DNA from: Archegozetes longisetosus
Lineage: Eukaryota; Arthropoda; Arachnida; Sarcoptiformes; Trhypochthoniidae
Assembly (NCBI GenBank): GCA_018873245.2
Contig: JAEMBT020000004.1
Span: 1,588,573 to 1,652,572, forward strand
Reading direction: 5' to 3'
DNA length: 64,000 nt
Under the pieces are notes generated by a model. That model searched no databases and had not been told where the DNA came from. It saw nothing but the letters and a program-made list of their open reading frames with translations. The number at the start of each line of letters is the position of its first letter. Within the stretch, counting starts at the first letter, position 1. Shown one piece after another: positions 23,705-35,669 of this stretch. The position numbers were made by a program, and so were the translations under genes.

Positions 23705-24775
23705 ATGCAAATAACAGATGTAAAATGCAATTCTAGATTCATTAAATTTTTCTTTGAAATAGCATTTTTGCTGTCAATATTGATCATAAATCTATTCATC
23801 GTTATAAACGGTGGTAAATGTCCGTCAAAAGAGGTGATAAATCCATGTTCATGTAACAGCACAACAATCATATGCGGAGGTGATAAGTCATACAAATTGA
23901 AACAAATCTTTCAAAATGCATCAAAAGCTATCAAAGATGAGGAAAAAAGTTTTGATTTGTTTATTTTGACTAATGCAGCCATTGAAGAACTAGAAGATGA
24001 CACATTTTCAGATATAACGTTTAGGGAGATACTCCTGGAAAATACAATCAGTCTGCAAGTGATAGATTCAAACGCTTTTTCGACTAATAATACGAAAACA
24101 ATAGAAGTTTTCCGACAAGAAGGACAATCAAAATTAGGATCCGATCAGTATTTGAATCAATTATTTCATGCCCTAAGCTCTTTGACCAATGTAAGAGAAA
24201 TATATTTCGATAACTCGTCTCTCAGATCAATACCATCTCATGCTTTCAATTCAAGTGATGGTGGACTTAAGAATTTGGCTAAAATTGATTTTAATGAGAA
24301 TACAAGAAGTTACATAAATTCTTTAGGAGAATATGCTTTTTATAATTTAAATAACTTGACATTCATCTCACTTTATGACAACACTATTGATCACATTCCA
24401 AGACATGCCTTTGATTTCGAGAAGTCTTCAAATAACTATTTACATTTGGATTTGGGCTCAAACTACTTGAATGAAACTGGATTAGAAGTAGGAATGTTTA
24501 CTGACTCTAAAAGACCACTGAATATTAGTCTAGTTTGGAATCAAATTTCTGTTTTGGAAGAGAGGGTTTTTGCTCCCATTTTACAGAAAGACAAGAGAAA
24601 TACTATTGATTTTGGAACTAATCCTTTGAGCTGTGATTGTCGCATGCGTTGGTTATTCAAAAATAAAAGTTTATATGAAAATCAAGTCAAAAATATTAAA
24701 TGTTTGAATGAGAAGGAGTTTTGGTCTTTCACTGATAAGGACTTTGAGAAATGTAATGATTTTGTTTATAGCTAA
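23705..24775 (+). CDS. Secreted leucine-rich-repeat protein, 356 aa
   Basis: Single-exon gene. The ATG at 23705 is used because the frame upstream has only a GTG. An N-terminal hydrophobic segment of about 22 residues (FIKFFFEIAFLLSILIINLF) is a signal peptide or anchor. It is followed by a Cys-rich N-cap (CPSKEVINPCSCNSTTIICG), about seven to eight degenerate LRRs and a C-cap with the CDCRMRWLF motif and paired Cys. There are many N-glycosylation sequons. The layout resembles the arthropod LRR proteins usually annotated as the non-catalytic subunit of Oplophorus luciferin 2-monooxygenase, which are numerous in chelicerates and crustaceans and mostly unstudied. Function is probably extracellular binding. 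No luciferase activity is implied. Confidence 0.85.
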   Translation: MQITDVKCNSRFIKFFFEIAFLLSILIINLFIVINGGKCPSKEVINPCSCNSTTIICGGDKSYKLKQIFQNASKAIKDEEKSFDLFILTNAAIEELEDDTFSDITFREILLENTISLQVIDSNAFSTNNTKTIEVFRQEGQSKLGSDQYLNQLFHALSSLTNVREIYFDNSSLRSIPSHAFNSSDGGLKNLAKIDFNENTRSYINSLGEYAFYNLNNLTFISLYDNTIDHIPRHAFDFEKSSNNYLHLDLGSNYLNETGLEVGMFTDSKRPLNISLVWNQISVLEERVFAPILQKDKRNTIDFGTNPLSCDCRMRWLFKNKSLYENQVKNIKCLNEKEFWSFTDKDFEKCNDFVYS

Positions 24776-24807
24776 AAAACTAATTTCAAGATTTTTGTAT
24801 ATTACTG

Positions 24808-24813
24808 AATAAA
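24808..24813 (+). terminator. Polyadenylation signal of the LRR gene
   Basis: AATAAA lies 33 bp after the LRR stop codon, a plausible short 3' UTR. Confidence 0.5.
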
Positions 24814-25864
24814 ATCCTCGACAAAAAGGTTCTTTCTAGGTCTTTAATAAAAGTTTTGATTGTGTGTATGAACATCGATCATAACTAGTATGTCTGTAAA
24901 AACGGTTGAAGTAATTGAATTTCAATTTGCATTCATTTTGAGAAATCACTTGATTTCTCAAAATTAATCCTTTTGTTTGTTTAAAGCAACCCATACACTA
25001 CTTAATCTTTAGGACTACAAACATTGCACATACACACAATTATCATTGTCCTTCAGTTTTATTCTAGAAGTTTTAGAAATATTTTCAGGCATTAAGATTT
25101 AAGATTCAGTAGAGTGTACATCGAAAGCTATAATTTTGAGAAAATAAAACATTTTTATATTCAAAAACTTTACATGTCTAATATTAATTATGATTGAATT
25201 GTTAAGATAAGTCATATTTCTTCTTAATCACTTCCCTATGTATAGGTAAACACAAAACTGCTTTTGAAAGAATTTCATGGTTATGAGTAATGATTGTTTC
25301 TTACCAATAGAAAAGTTATACAACAATGGAATAAAGCTGAGTATTCTTTCATAACTCAATCTACAAATTAGTGAAGAATTAATAGTTATTTTAAACTAAA
25401 CATAATCTAAAATACAATGCTTAAAAATTATTTTCAGACTTTATTAAAAAATATTATTTAATTTTTAACTATGAAATATTTTTATTAAATTCCTCTCATC
25501 AAACGTAATGGAAATATTAATTGATTTTTATTATATAAAAATATTAATTAAGATCACTAAAACTAATCTTAAATAATGATTTAGGTTACTATGTATTGCA
25601 AATCAAAATTCTTTTCTCATTCTTGAAGTATTTATGAGTCATAAGAGCTGTAAAGAGACTCGAAATAATTTACATTTTATTTAAAGAATTTGTCTTATTT
25701 TTAAGTTTTTATTTCGCAAATAGCATTTAGATTCAAAAGCCTTGATATAGATCCATTGCATATTCAAGCATGTATATGTAGAAGTATGGATCTAGTTATA
25801 AAAGATCTGAAGTAATCTTTGAATGAAAATATCATTGGATTAAATGAATCGAAACCTATTTGTA
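24814..25864. other. Intergenic, no gene seen
   Basis: AT-rich spacer between the LRR gene and a receptor relic. Nothing recognised. Confidence 0.4.
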
Positions 25865-26690
25865 CTGAAACTGATTTACAATTCTTCAAGTATAAACATG
25901 ATATGAACGGCTATTTTGTAGATGAAAATCAATCGATAAAAAAATAACTAAAACTTCATTAATAAGCATTTGGTTTATATTCTATATCATTCAACTTTCT
26001 GTTTACTTATTGTATTCAGAAACGAAGAGCTCTTAAATATTTGTTCGATATTCTCCAGGACATCGGAGCAATAACTGTCTATTACTAGATGTCAGTTTAT
26101 TAGGCGACAATACTCTTTTTCAGAATCGTTACAATTTTCAAACAAGCAGAGCCTCACTTTGAATAGTATGAAATTATAAATACATTAAAAGGTGTTAAAG
26201 CTAAAAATATCTCTGAAATTTAAGGTAGAAAGAGATTTAAATCGTTTTCGTGTAGAACAAAAATGATAAATCTGTAAGTTATATATACATTTAAGTTCTT
26301 GGATTTTGCCATGTTTATAATATCCATAACTGTCCTAATTGTTTGTTGTAAACTATTCGATATCTTAGTCTTTGGTATAATTGGATTAATTATTTACTGA
26401 TTTTAGTGTCCCTATGTCTCTACTGTTATAATATATACGACCTTTACTTTTTGCAGCACAGTGTGTGATTTCTGTATGGTTTGATTCAAATTACTTAACG
26501 AAAAATTATTGAAGTTTTCAAATTTTGCACTTAATTATACTCTAGTTCCCTTAAATTTAGTGCTTTTATAGTTAATACTATTCGAAGATATATTATTGAT
26601 TGCATGTATACTTCATTACTGGTTCTATTGATAACATTACTCGCACTTTTGTCCTTCAGTTTAATTAATTCTTCGGCTTATAAGATAGAA
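25865..26690 (+). pseudogene. Decayed gustatory-type receptor gene copy
   Basis: Broken plus-strand reading frames align in order with the intact receptor at 37977-39331. An N-terminal KYKHDMNGYFVDEN segment is followed by a nearly intact FDILQDIGAITVYY (the intact gene has FDILQDIGGIAVYY), a LKGVK segment, a PLNLVLL segment and the following TM region. Numerous stops, deletions and frameshifts are present. The third and fourth receptor quarters are mostly lost. This is an older copy than the pseudogene at 33357-34754. Confidence 0.75.
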
Positions 26691-26800
26691 TCTAATAAGC
26701 TTTAATATAATCTTTATATAAAAATGAATTCACTGATGAGTACTGAAAGAAAAATAAGTCGTTATCTAGAACAAGAACAAATATTAATACTTTTTCTATT

Positions 26801-26803
<3 letters not shown>

Positions 26804-26855
<52 letters not shown>
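26804..26855. repeat. (AG)n microsatellite
   Basis: About 26 uninterrupted AG units. In the reverse frame it produces an artefactual Leu-Ser run. Confidence 0.95.
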
Positions 26856-26858
<3 letters not shown>

Positions 26859-27168
26859 TTATTAATAAGACATTCATATAGTTACTCCATGTAGCAATCA
26901 GTTTATAACGAATGGATAGATTGTATTCAAACTATGGCTAAAATTAAATTAAAGTATATTTTCATGTTATTTATTATTGTTTTCTAACAATGGATTACTT
27001 CTTTTTTATACATTTCTTCAGCTTTGTCGGTTCTTCTCTTGGTCCATTAATTTAATAAAACGAGTCTCTGGTTGAAAATACTTTCTTGTAAGATATAAAA
27101 TTCTTATATTTCCTTCGCTATTATTGTTTTAGTTAGATGAAAATTGATATAAAGTGGCAGAAAATAAA
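26856..27168. other. Intergenic spacer
   Basis: AT-rich sequence between the microsatellite and the mariner element. Nothing recognised. Confidence 0.4.
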
Positions 27169-27312
27169 TATTAGGTTGTCCCATAAAGGTTTGCGGAGAT
27201 ATCAAATTACACTTTTTTAAAATAACAAAAGATAAAGTTTCTTTTCCGATTGCATACTGTAAAATAATCATAAACAATTGCGTTTGTTTATTACTTTGAG
27301 TTTAGCTCTGTA

Positions 27313-28394
27313 ATGGATAAAAAATTGATAATTTCTTCCGTGACTGATCAAGAACAACGAAGTTTCATCAAGATTTGTTTTATTCTTGATAAGTCTGCCA
27401 CCTTCATTCATAATCAGCTAAAGATTGGATTAGGATCAAGGGCTTATACCTTTAGAACAGTTGAGCATTGGCTTACTGAGTTTCGTAGAGGTAGGACAAG
27501 CACTGAAACTGCTCTAATACCTGGTAGACCATCTTCCTCAAGAACCGAGGAACAACCTGAGCGATTGAAAGAACTCCTATGTGAACTTATAAGTTGGTCT
27601 GTGAGAGAGCTTGCCTTCAAATTGGAACTTCCCAAGACAACTGTGCATCGAATGCTGAGAGAAAACCTGGGGCTGTTAAGAAGTTGAGTAAGTGAGTACC
27701 CCATGTATTGTCTGAAGAACAAATGGAACATCGATGCCTTGTTGCTAACATTAATTTGAAGCGAATAAACCGTCATAATTATCTATTAAAATCGATTGTT
27801 GCTATAGACAAGATCTGGGTGAGTTTGTATACCCCCCGCAAAGAAACCAGAGACAATTTTGGCTACCCAGAGGATCTTGGCCACCGAAATACCGAACAAA
27901 GAGCTTCGTGAGAGGAAGCTGCTACTTATCCTTGCCATGGATTTTGATGGTGTTGCTTTTTACGACCTCCTCGATCAAAATGAAACTGAATTCGAGCCGT
28001 TATCTATCGTTTCTGGAGGAATATATTCCTCGATGGTGCGAGCGTAGAAGATGTAGGAGGCCATTAATATTATATGATAACGCAAGGCCTCACAAAGCTT
28101 GAATTATTCTGAATTTTATCAAGGAAAAGGGCTGGGAGACATTGGATCACCCACCCTACTCCCTAGACCTACACCCATGCGACTTTAATTGCTTTGGCCA
28201 TCTTAAACGTCATCTTAAGGGCATTCGTTATGAGATTCGATCAGTTAAAATCAGCAATCCAAGAGGCAATATCGACTTTGAACGAAAGAGGTACATTTAC
28301 TGGCGTCCAGAAATTCCCAGAAAGATGGCAACAAGTCATTGAAGAAGAGGGAAGATATATACACTCGATTACACGGCCAAATAGGACGGTTTAA
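27313..28394 (+). pseudogene. Broken mariner (DD34D-type) transposase
   Basis: The ATG at 27313 opens an intact N-terminal region of 124 residues, with the first helix-turn-helix around residues 15-60 and a second HTH (SVRELAFKLELPKTTVHRML) preceded by a GRPSSSR linker. The frame is then lost. Later fragments in other frames retain IVAIDKIWVSLY (first Asp), LYDNARPHKA (second Asp) and HPPYSLDLHPCDFNCFG (third Asp), in mariner order. The end is near TAA 28392-28394. At least three frameshifts and several stops prevent a full product, although the first HTH fragment remains open and could still be translated. Confidence 0.9.
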
Positions 28395-28945
28395 ATCTTA
28401 ATAGCACTTGAACGGATAATCCAATTTTCAAATGGTTTTCACTGAATTATGGCTGGATAATGTAGGAAATGTTTGATATACCATTCGTTAAAATATTCAT
28501 CAGGGTTATAAAATAATGAAACAAAAATTAAAAAACCAAACATTAATATTATTGTAATTTTGAAACTTTTAATTTTATTAAAAATTAATAGTATGTATGG
28601 CCTCCGCCATACATACTATTTTAAAACAAATTTAGTATACAATCAATTGTTAACCGATTGTTTTCCAAACATAAACAAACAGAAAATATCCAAAAACTAC
28701 TTTCAATTAGTCTATGCCATACACATATACCATTACTTCTAATGGAAAATTAAGTATTTACTTGAATTGCTATAACTTTGCAACCCTTGTAAATATTTTA
28801 ACGAATAGTATATCAAACAATTTCAACATTATCCAGTTATAATTTAGTGAAAACCATTTTGAAATCAGATTATCCGTTCAAGAGCTATCAAGCTTTAAAG
28901 CGTCCTAGTTGACAGTGTAATCGAGTGTATAATTATATTAAAATT
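28353..28945. repeat. Inverted duplication inside the mariner 3' region
   Basis: The left arm (about 28353-28530) includes the transposase C-terminus and 3' UTR. The right arm (about 28770-28945) is its diverged reverse complement; shared tracts include tacactcgattacac, cttgaacggataat, atggttttcact and gtttgatata. Between them, 28587-28620 is a perfect 15-bp-arm hairpin (aatagtatgtatggc) with a 4-base loop. Confidence 0.8.
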
Positions 28946-29020
28946 TGATTGAAATATCTTTTGTAAAAGCCCAGAAAATAAATTTTTTATCTCCGCAAAT
29001 CTTTATGGGACAACCTAATA

Positions 29021-29348
29021 TTTTCTGGATAATTTAGTATTTATTTCATAATATAATCTGAATTCGAATTTAATACTCTGTAATTTAATTTTATAAATAA
29101 GCGCTGGAAATGGTATTTACATTAGGTGACAAGACTTTCAACATTTGACTTTTCTCAAACAGTATTCAAAAAGTTAATAGTGAAATAATATTTGATTTAA
29201 AGGAAAAAGTTAATAGTAATTTTATTTTATGATAAAATTTTTCTTGATTCACAATTTTTCGAACAAATAATTTTCGAAAATAAAGGTTAAAAAATCAATT
29301 TTTAAAAAAATTTAGAATTTTGATCTAACATACAAAAATTTGAATAGA
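29021..29348. other. Downstream region of the repeat-protein gene
   Basis: AT-rich. On the minus strand an AATAAA-type signal (plus-strand tttatt at 29221-29226) lies about 123 bp past the stop codon and may serve the repeat-protein gene. Confidence 0.35.
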
Positions 29349-31439
29349 TTAAAAACTAGCATTAGCTTTCTTAAGATCTTCCTCAAGAGCAGCCTCTCCT
29401 TGTTTGACGAGTTGTTCAAGACCTTCGAGCAAAGCTTTACCTAATTCAGTAGTTGGGTGAAGGTTCTTCAACTGAGCTTCAACGTCAGTTAAGAATTTGA
29501 TGGATTTTTGGAGACCAGCTACTAAAGCAGGTTTTCCTTCTTTCTGAAGAGTTTCGACTGCGTTGTGGGCTTTAGTCAACAATTCAGTGATAGTCTTGAG
29601 AAGATCAGCTTGAGCATCACGTTTGACTAGAGATGCGGACAATTTCTTGATCTCATCCTCGAGAACAGTTTCAGCCTTTTTCAAAAGGGCTTCAACTGAG
29701 GCCAACAAAACTTTTCCGAGTTCGGTAGTTGGGTTCAAGTTCTTCAATTGGGTTTCGAGATCCAAAACGAATTTCTCAGCATTTTCGAGTCCAGTGGCCA
29801 AAAGGGTCTTTCCTTGTGCTTTAAGTTTTGCGATTTCATCGGCAGCCAATTTCTTAAGATTTTCGGCTTGTTTCAAGAGCTCATCCTTAAGAGTCTCATC
29901 GTAGTAACTTCCGGACAACTTCTTGATCTCAGCTTCAAGATCGGTTTCGGCACGTTTAAGAGCAGCTTCAAGAGTGACCAACAAAGCTTTACCGACTTCA
30001 GTGGTTGGATTTAAGTTCTTGAGTTGAGCTTCGAGATCAACGACTAACTTATCAACTCTTTGAAGACCAGCGGCCAACAAAACTTTTCCTTCACCTTTCA
30101 ATTTCTCGATTTCTTTTTGTGCCAAAACACGCAAATTCTCAGCACTCTTCAAAAGATCGTCCTTGGTGTCACGCTTAGCAAATCCAGCATTAGCTTTCTT
30201 AAGATCTTCCTCAAGAGCAGCCTCTCCTTGTTTGACGAGTTGTTCAAGACCTTCGAGCAAAGCTTTACCTAATTCAGTAGTTGGGTGAAGGTTCTTCAAC
30301 TGAGCTTCAACGTCAGTTAAGAATTTGATGGATTTTTGGAGACCAGCTACTAAAGCAGGTTTTCCTTCTTTCTGAAGAGTTTCGACTGCGTTGTGGGCTT
30401 TAGTCAACAATTCAGTGATAGTCTTGAGAAGATCAGCTTGAGCATCACGTTTGACTAGAGATGCGGACAATTTCTTGATCTCATCCTCGAGAACAGTTTC
30501 AGCTTTTTTCAAAAGGGCTTCAACTGAGGCCAACAAAACTTTTCCGAGTTCGGTGGTTGGGTTCAAGTTCTTCAATTGGGTTTCGAGGTCCAAAACGAAT
30601 TTCTCAGCATTTTCGAGTCCAGTGGCCAAAAGAGTCTTTCCTTGTGCTTTAAGTTTTGCGATTTCATCGGCAGCCAATTTCTTAAGATTTTCGGCTTGTT
30701 TCAAAAGCTCATCCTTAAGACTTTCATCGTAGTAACTTCCGGACAATTTCTTGATCTCATCCTCGAGAGTAGTTTCAGCTTTTTTCAAAAGGGCTTCAAC
30801 TGAAGCCAACAAAGCTTTTCCGACTTCGGTGGTTGGGTTCAAGTTCTTCAATTGGGTTTCAAGATCCAAAACGAATTTCTCAGCTTTTTCGAGTCCGGTG
30901 GCCAAAAGAGTCTTTCCTTGTGCTTTAAGTTTTGCGATTTCATCGGCAGCCAATTTCTTAAGATTTTCGGCTTGTTTCAAGAGCTCATCCTTAAGAGTCT
31001 CATCGTAGTAACTTCCGGACAACTTCTTGATCTCAGCTTCAAGATCGGTTTCGGCACGTTTAAGAGCAGCTTCAAGAGTGACCAACAAAGCTTTACCGAC
31101 TTCAGTGGTTGGATTTAAGTTCTTGAGTTGAACTTCGAGATTAACGACTAAATTATCAACTCTTTGAAGACCAGCGGCCAACAAAACTTTTCCTTCACCT
31201 TTCAATTTCTCGATTTCCTTTTGTGCCAAAACACGCAAATTCTCAGCACTCTTCAAAAGATCGTCCTTAGTGTCACGTTTTGCGATACTGTAGGACTCGC
31301 TGACTATAAGTTTGATTAAACATCACAGTTCATTAGGAAAAATTTTGATCTCAGAAATATTTTTGTGAGAAATTTTTCTATAGTTTTACTTACAATAAAC
31401 AGCGGATAAGAATAATAAACCGAAGATTATAAATCTCAT
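29349..31439 (-). CDS. Secreted seven-repeat helical protein with Lys-Arg junctions, 666 aa
   Basis: Two exons on the minus strand: 31439-31394 and 31303-29349, joined by a GT-AG phase-1 intron, giving 667 codons. The N-terminus MRFIIFGLLFLSAVY is a signal peptide. The rest is seven units of about 92 residues in order A-B-B'-C-A-B'-C. Each unit has a hydrophilic helix-rich sequence around a NLNPTTEVGKALL-like core. Unit joins are of two kinds: KRD (AKRDTKDDLL, VKRDAQADLL), typical of furin-like or dibasic processing, and SGSYYDETLKDELL. No Cys is apparent in the units. Predicted structure is amphipathic helical bundles. The architecture resembles helical polyprotein carriers such as nematode polyprotein antigens, but this is analogy and no homology is claimed. 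Function could be lipid or ligand binding. Codon use is notably less AT-rich than its neighbours, suggesting high expression. Confidence 0.85.
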
Positions 31440-31527
31440 ATTTCGAATGCGTCTAAGGCTTTTCAGAATTTTCTAAAGAATAGAAACTTGAGAAATTTAA
31501 AAGTGATTCTCTACTCGAAAGTGCTCG

Positions 31528-31536
31528 CTATTTATA
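31528..31536 (-). promoter_or_regulatory. TATA box of the repeat-protein gene
   Basis: TATAAATAG on the minus strand lies about 90 bp upstream of the ATG at 31439, within a locally GC-richer stretch (GCGAGCAC follows). It is a good match to an arthropod TATA element at a sensible distance. Confidence 0.6.
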
Positions 31537-31539
31537 TGA

Positions 31540-33356
31540 AAACTATTACATATTATCTATTGAATGCTATCGAAAATCCTAATAACATCCTTCACTTATT
31601 TTGGTATCTTTTAGAAATATTACACATGTCATGATAGATATATAATTATAGCATAATTTCATTATTTAGAACTGATTATGTCTGAATCATTTGACTTTTT
31701 GAACTAAGACTGAATTCAAGTGTAGTTTGAACCGCTTTCTAATCTATAAGCGGAATTTGATAATCGGATTTCGTATAAATGTACCTAATTGTGCTCTAAT
31801 AAACAAGTTTTTAAATTCTCATTACATACTGTAGTTATATAATGAATCGTTTTCTCATAAATGAGTACAAAGTTTAGTGTTACTTCAAAGTTCGAATGCT
31901 TTTGTCACTGCACTATTCTTGTAATTCGACTTTTGATCCCAGACTAGGATTCTAGTCTATTTTAAGGAATCATTAGTTGACTACTGTTTGTCTCTTCAAT
32001 TGCAAAGTGCTTAAAAATTTTCCGATAATACATAGAGAAGACTTTTCTGGGAATTCATTTAATAATCATTTATTTTTGTGAATTAATTAGAAATTTAATT
32101 ACCATTTTGCATATGAAATTCACCATTATTTCGAATACTTTAATAGGAATCATAGAAATGAATTTCATTAAACTATATTAATACATTAATCCAGATTTTA
32201 ATACAATTAAATGTGAATTTGTTACGTAATAACTGATGTCAAACCATTAAAAAAATACTTATCTTAAAATAATAACAGGCATATCTCATCCTTTTAATTC
32301 TTTATAGATGCACTCAACATGAAGTTATAAATGAATATACGAAGCATGGTTTTGAAAGCTTAGCGAGTTGGGTTATGCTGTGAATAAAATAATTTTTATT
32401 TATAGATTATTTATTCATAAATGTTCGCCTCTTTCTTTACATCAACTTTCAAAGTATTAGGATTAAGACAAAATTTTGCCGAATGACTCAAACATTTGAG
32501 GTGTTTTTAAAGCGAAGTAAATATCCATATACTATGAATTAGTAATAAATTATTCATTCAATAAATTCAAATTTTCTTATGTTATAATTAATCTATTTGA
32601 AGAAATAATTTTTGTTATTTTTCAAATGATGACATATACAATTTTCATAAATTTGATATCAAGTCTAGAATGACGACTGTTAAGATAGATTTTCGAAATC
32701 TTTTATCAGATCATGTTTTAAAAACATTGTGAACGAAAAAATAGACTTTTAATTGAATTTTATTTAAACAGTTAATTCTCTTGATACTATTGAACTTACA
32801 AAATGAAAGTTTGCTCATCTCGATTTAAATTCTGAAATTGAAAATTCCAAGTAGTATAATTCTAAAATTATTTAAGAAATAGCCTTAGAATACCTAATTT
32901 CGTCAAATATACGCTCAAGACAACTTTTGCTTTAAATGAGATAAAAAATTTTCAGTTGTCGATGAGATAAAATCAATTTACAAAATTCGTATGTCAAGTA
33001 TCTATTAATGTTGAATTGAATTATAACACATGCTGCAGCATAAAAGTTAAAATGAGATATTTCAATACAGCCATTATTCAAAAATTATTTCGTAACTTTT
33101 ATATCAAAAATAGGCTTTAAGTTTCTTTTTATCGACTCCTCCGGAATAATGATATATTTCTCGCACATTCGCTCTGAAAAGTAAAAAATAAATTCAGTAC
33201 TTTGTTATTGATATCTTCAAAAACAATAACGCTTTTTTATAAATTTCAGTTCTGACTTATCTCGAGACTTTGAGTTTTAAATTTTAAAAACTTTGCTCAT
33301 TTCAGCTTCAAAAAAGAACTCGTGCAATGTGATTAAAAAGAGAATATCTTGATAAT
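31540..33356. other. Intergenic, no gene seen
   Basis: Long AT-rich spacer between the divergently arranged repeat-protein gene and the receptor copies. Nothing recognised. Confidence 0.4.
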
Positions 33357-34754
33357 ATGGATGAAGATTCATCCATAAATACTAATTCATCAGAATCTGT
33401 TAAAATATCGACGATTTCTGACATCGATTTACCACTTTATAAATATGGAGTCTTATTTAGACATGATATTGATTACTATTTTGAAGATGAAAAAAAATTT
33501 CAAAAACAAAGATTTAAATCATTTTTATTAAGGATTTGGTTATTTTTAAATATCATAAGAATATTCGTATATATTATTTATGTTGAGAATGGAAGAGTTC
33601 CAATATATTTTTTGATATTCTACAAGATATCGGAGGAATAGCTGTTTATTATTATTTTGGAGCTCTTATGGGAAACCTACTGGCCCTAAGAATAGTTCAA
33701 CTTTTCAACAGTAGAGATGAGCTCGATTTAACTTGGTTTAAATTAATTAAAGTTTTGAAAGGTTTAGAATCAATGAATAGTATTTTCATTAATGACTTCG
33801 AACAAATGAATAGATTTTCCCACAAAATAAGGTTTTTGGTTAGACTTACGGAATCGGTCGTCTATTTTTTCGATGTAACTATTTTTCTTATATGTGTGAC
33901 AGTATTGATAGCATATTACAAAATTCTCGACATCTTGAGATATGGTATCATAGCATCACTTTTATTCTGGTATTGGTTTCATTATACAGCTATTGTTATG
34001 TTATACAGCTTTTTAAACTTCTATATTGTTTGCGATTATTTGCGTTTAAGGTTCAAACTATTCAATGAAGAAATTACTCAAATATTACATAAATATCTCG
34101 CAAGTTCGCTAGATATTTATAAACTCATTGAAGGACACAACGATATTTGTTTAACAATTTTGAATAACAATAATTTTTGGCAAAAGTATTATCTGACAAT
34201 GAATTATACATTAGTTCCGCTAAATTTAGTTTTTTTACAACTAGTTTTGTTCGAGAACATAATCTAGTCGCTTTTATACCATCAACAGTTATCCTAATTG
34301 TGCTTTTAATAATTCATATTATGTTTAACTTTATGACTGCTTCAGTCCATAGGAAGGCATTTAAATCTTTCAGACTATTTGTTAAACTCTATATTCAATC
34401 GAGTATCAAATTGGAATCAAAGCGAAAGTTTAAGGTATAAAAAAATCCCAATTAAAACTTATGAGATGAAAAATTGTTTTCATTTGTAAATATTTTTTAA
34501 GTTATTAAATGCTATGGAAAGAGTTAGTGATAAGAATAGATTGATTGGTATTTCATGTGGTAATCAATTTGTTATGAGTCCATTCATTGCCTTTAAAGTA
34601 TGATAAAAGCCTATCTTAAAAATATTATCGGAAATTTCTTTATCACTTTTAGAATCAATAATTTATTTTTCAGACGTATCTACTATTTTGCCGTTTCTTT
34701 CTATTGACGCATAAATTTGCAAACTCTCTGAAGGATCAATATATTCAACGTTAG
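33357..34754 (+). pseudogene. Gustatory-type receptor gene, recently broken by two 1-base losses
   Basis: Three exons: 33357-34434, 34502-34597 and 34674-34754, with GT-AG introns at the same positions as the intact gene at 37977-39331. The first about 85 residues are almost identical to that gene (shared RIWLFLNIIRIFVYIIYVEN). A T-run at about 33608-33613 is one base shorter than in the paralogue, which shifts frame. A second single-base loss near 34263 shifts it again. Exon 3 retains the gustatory-receptor signature as TYLLFCRFF. Apart from the two shifts, the roughly 400-residue seven-TM reading is well kept. It is either a young pseudogene or the indels are assembly errors. Confidence 0.85.
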
Positions 34755-35640
34755 ATAAAATTGAGTAATGAAACATACTTTAAAATAAAGGTTTCCGAAT
34801 AATTTATTCATTATTATAATTTTTAAAGGTATTTAACAAGTATTAACTTTTAAATATAGAAAATTTTATCTCAAGCTTCAACAAAAATAAAGAAATTAAT
34901 TGTTCTAAATGCTTATCTATGGATAAGAGTAACAAAATACTTTTACGCTTTTGTGATTATAGAATAATACTTTAGAGAGCACAAATAGTGTTTAATTTTC
35001 ATCAAAACGCATTGTAATACGGAGGAGAAACATTTAAATCAAGATGCGCAATTGACTTAATTTGAAATTTCAAGGCTTGAAATGACGTACAGTATTCTTA
35101 AATAGACTGGAGTTACACTATTCTCTTATAAACTGTATCGTAAGTCCAACTTCAGTTTAGGTTTATTTTTTAATTAAATAATTATCTCATGGCTTGATTG
35201 TTAGTTTTAAAAGTTAATCGATTTCCATAAGATAAGTTACGTAACTCTAGTGATATTGAACAATCGATTTCCAAACTATTGTCATCAGAGATGGTGCCAG
35301 GCTTCCTAACTTATTTGAACAGTGAGGAAAAAATTTTGAGAATGCTACACTTTATCTATTTAGTAGGCTTAAAATTACAAGCTGAGCCTTCTGTCAATCA
35401 AATATTCTTTTTATAGGGGGTTATGTTATACTTTAGAGGAAGTAATTTAGAAATAACTTAGATTTCAGAATATTAATTTTATAATTTTTTTCATGATTTT
35501 TGAAAATTCAATGATAATCTTTAACAGCAGCCACACTGCGAGTCTATTGAATTTTTCTGATTTTTAAATGGAATTTTGATGAAATTATAAATAATTTGAA
35601 AACTAATGCTAGCCTTTGAATAAAAGGTATATAAAACAGA
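34755..35640. other. Intergenic spacer
   Basis: AT-rich, with no gene. A cagagatggtgccaggc sequence at about 35286 looks like a hAT terminus, but no matching end or target duplication was found. Confidence 0.35.
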
Positions 35641-35669
35641 AATAATTGCTACTTGTAGTATTTTACATA

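Larger units (their letters stand above)
27171..29018 (+). mobile_element. Mariner element, 1848 bp, rearranged 3' part
   Basis: Terminal inverted repeats begin ttaggttgtcccataaag at both ends and extend about 29 bp with one mismatch (GGTTTGCGG versus GATTTGCGG). TA flanks them at 27169-27170 and 29019-29020. The length exceeds the usual 1.3 kb of mariners because the 3' part contains an inverted duplication of the transposase end (about 28353-28530 repeated inverted at about 28770-28945) around a short perfect palindrome. The transposase is broken (see next entry). Confidence 0.9.

Noticed and set aside
26692-26877. Minus-strand open frame with a Leu-Ser run
   Set aside because: It is produced by the (AG)n microsatellite and has no other coding signal.
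29623-31118. Several plus-strand open frames opposite the repeat-protein gene
   Set aside because: They are antisense shadows repeated with the 276-bp unit period of the real minus-strand gene.
35286-35302. hAT-like end sequence cagagatggtgccaggc
   Set aside because: No matching second end or 8-bp duplication was found nearby.
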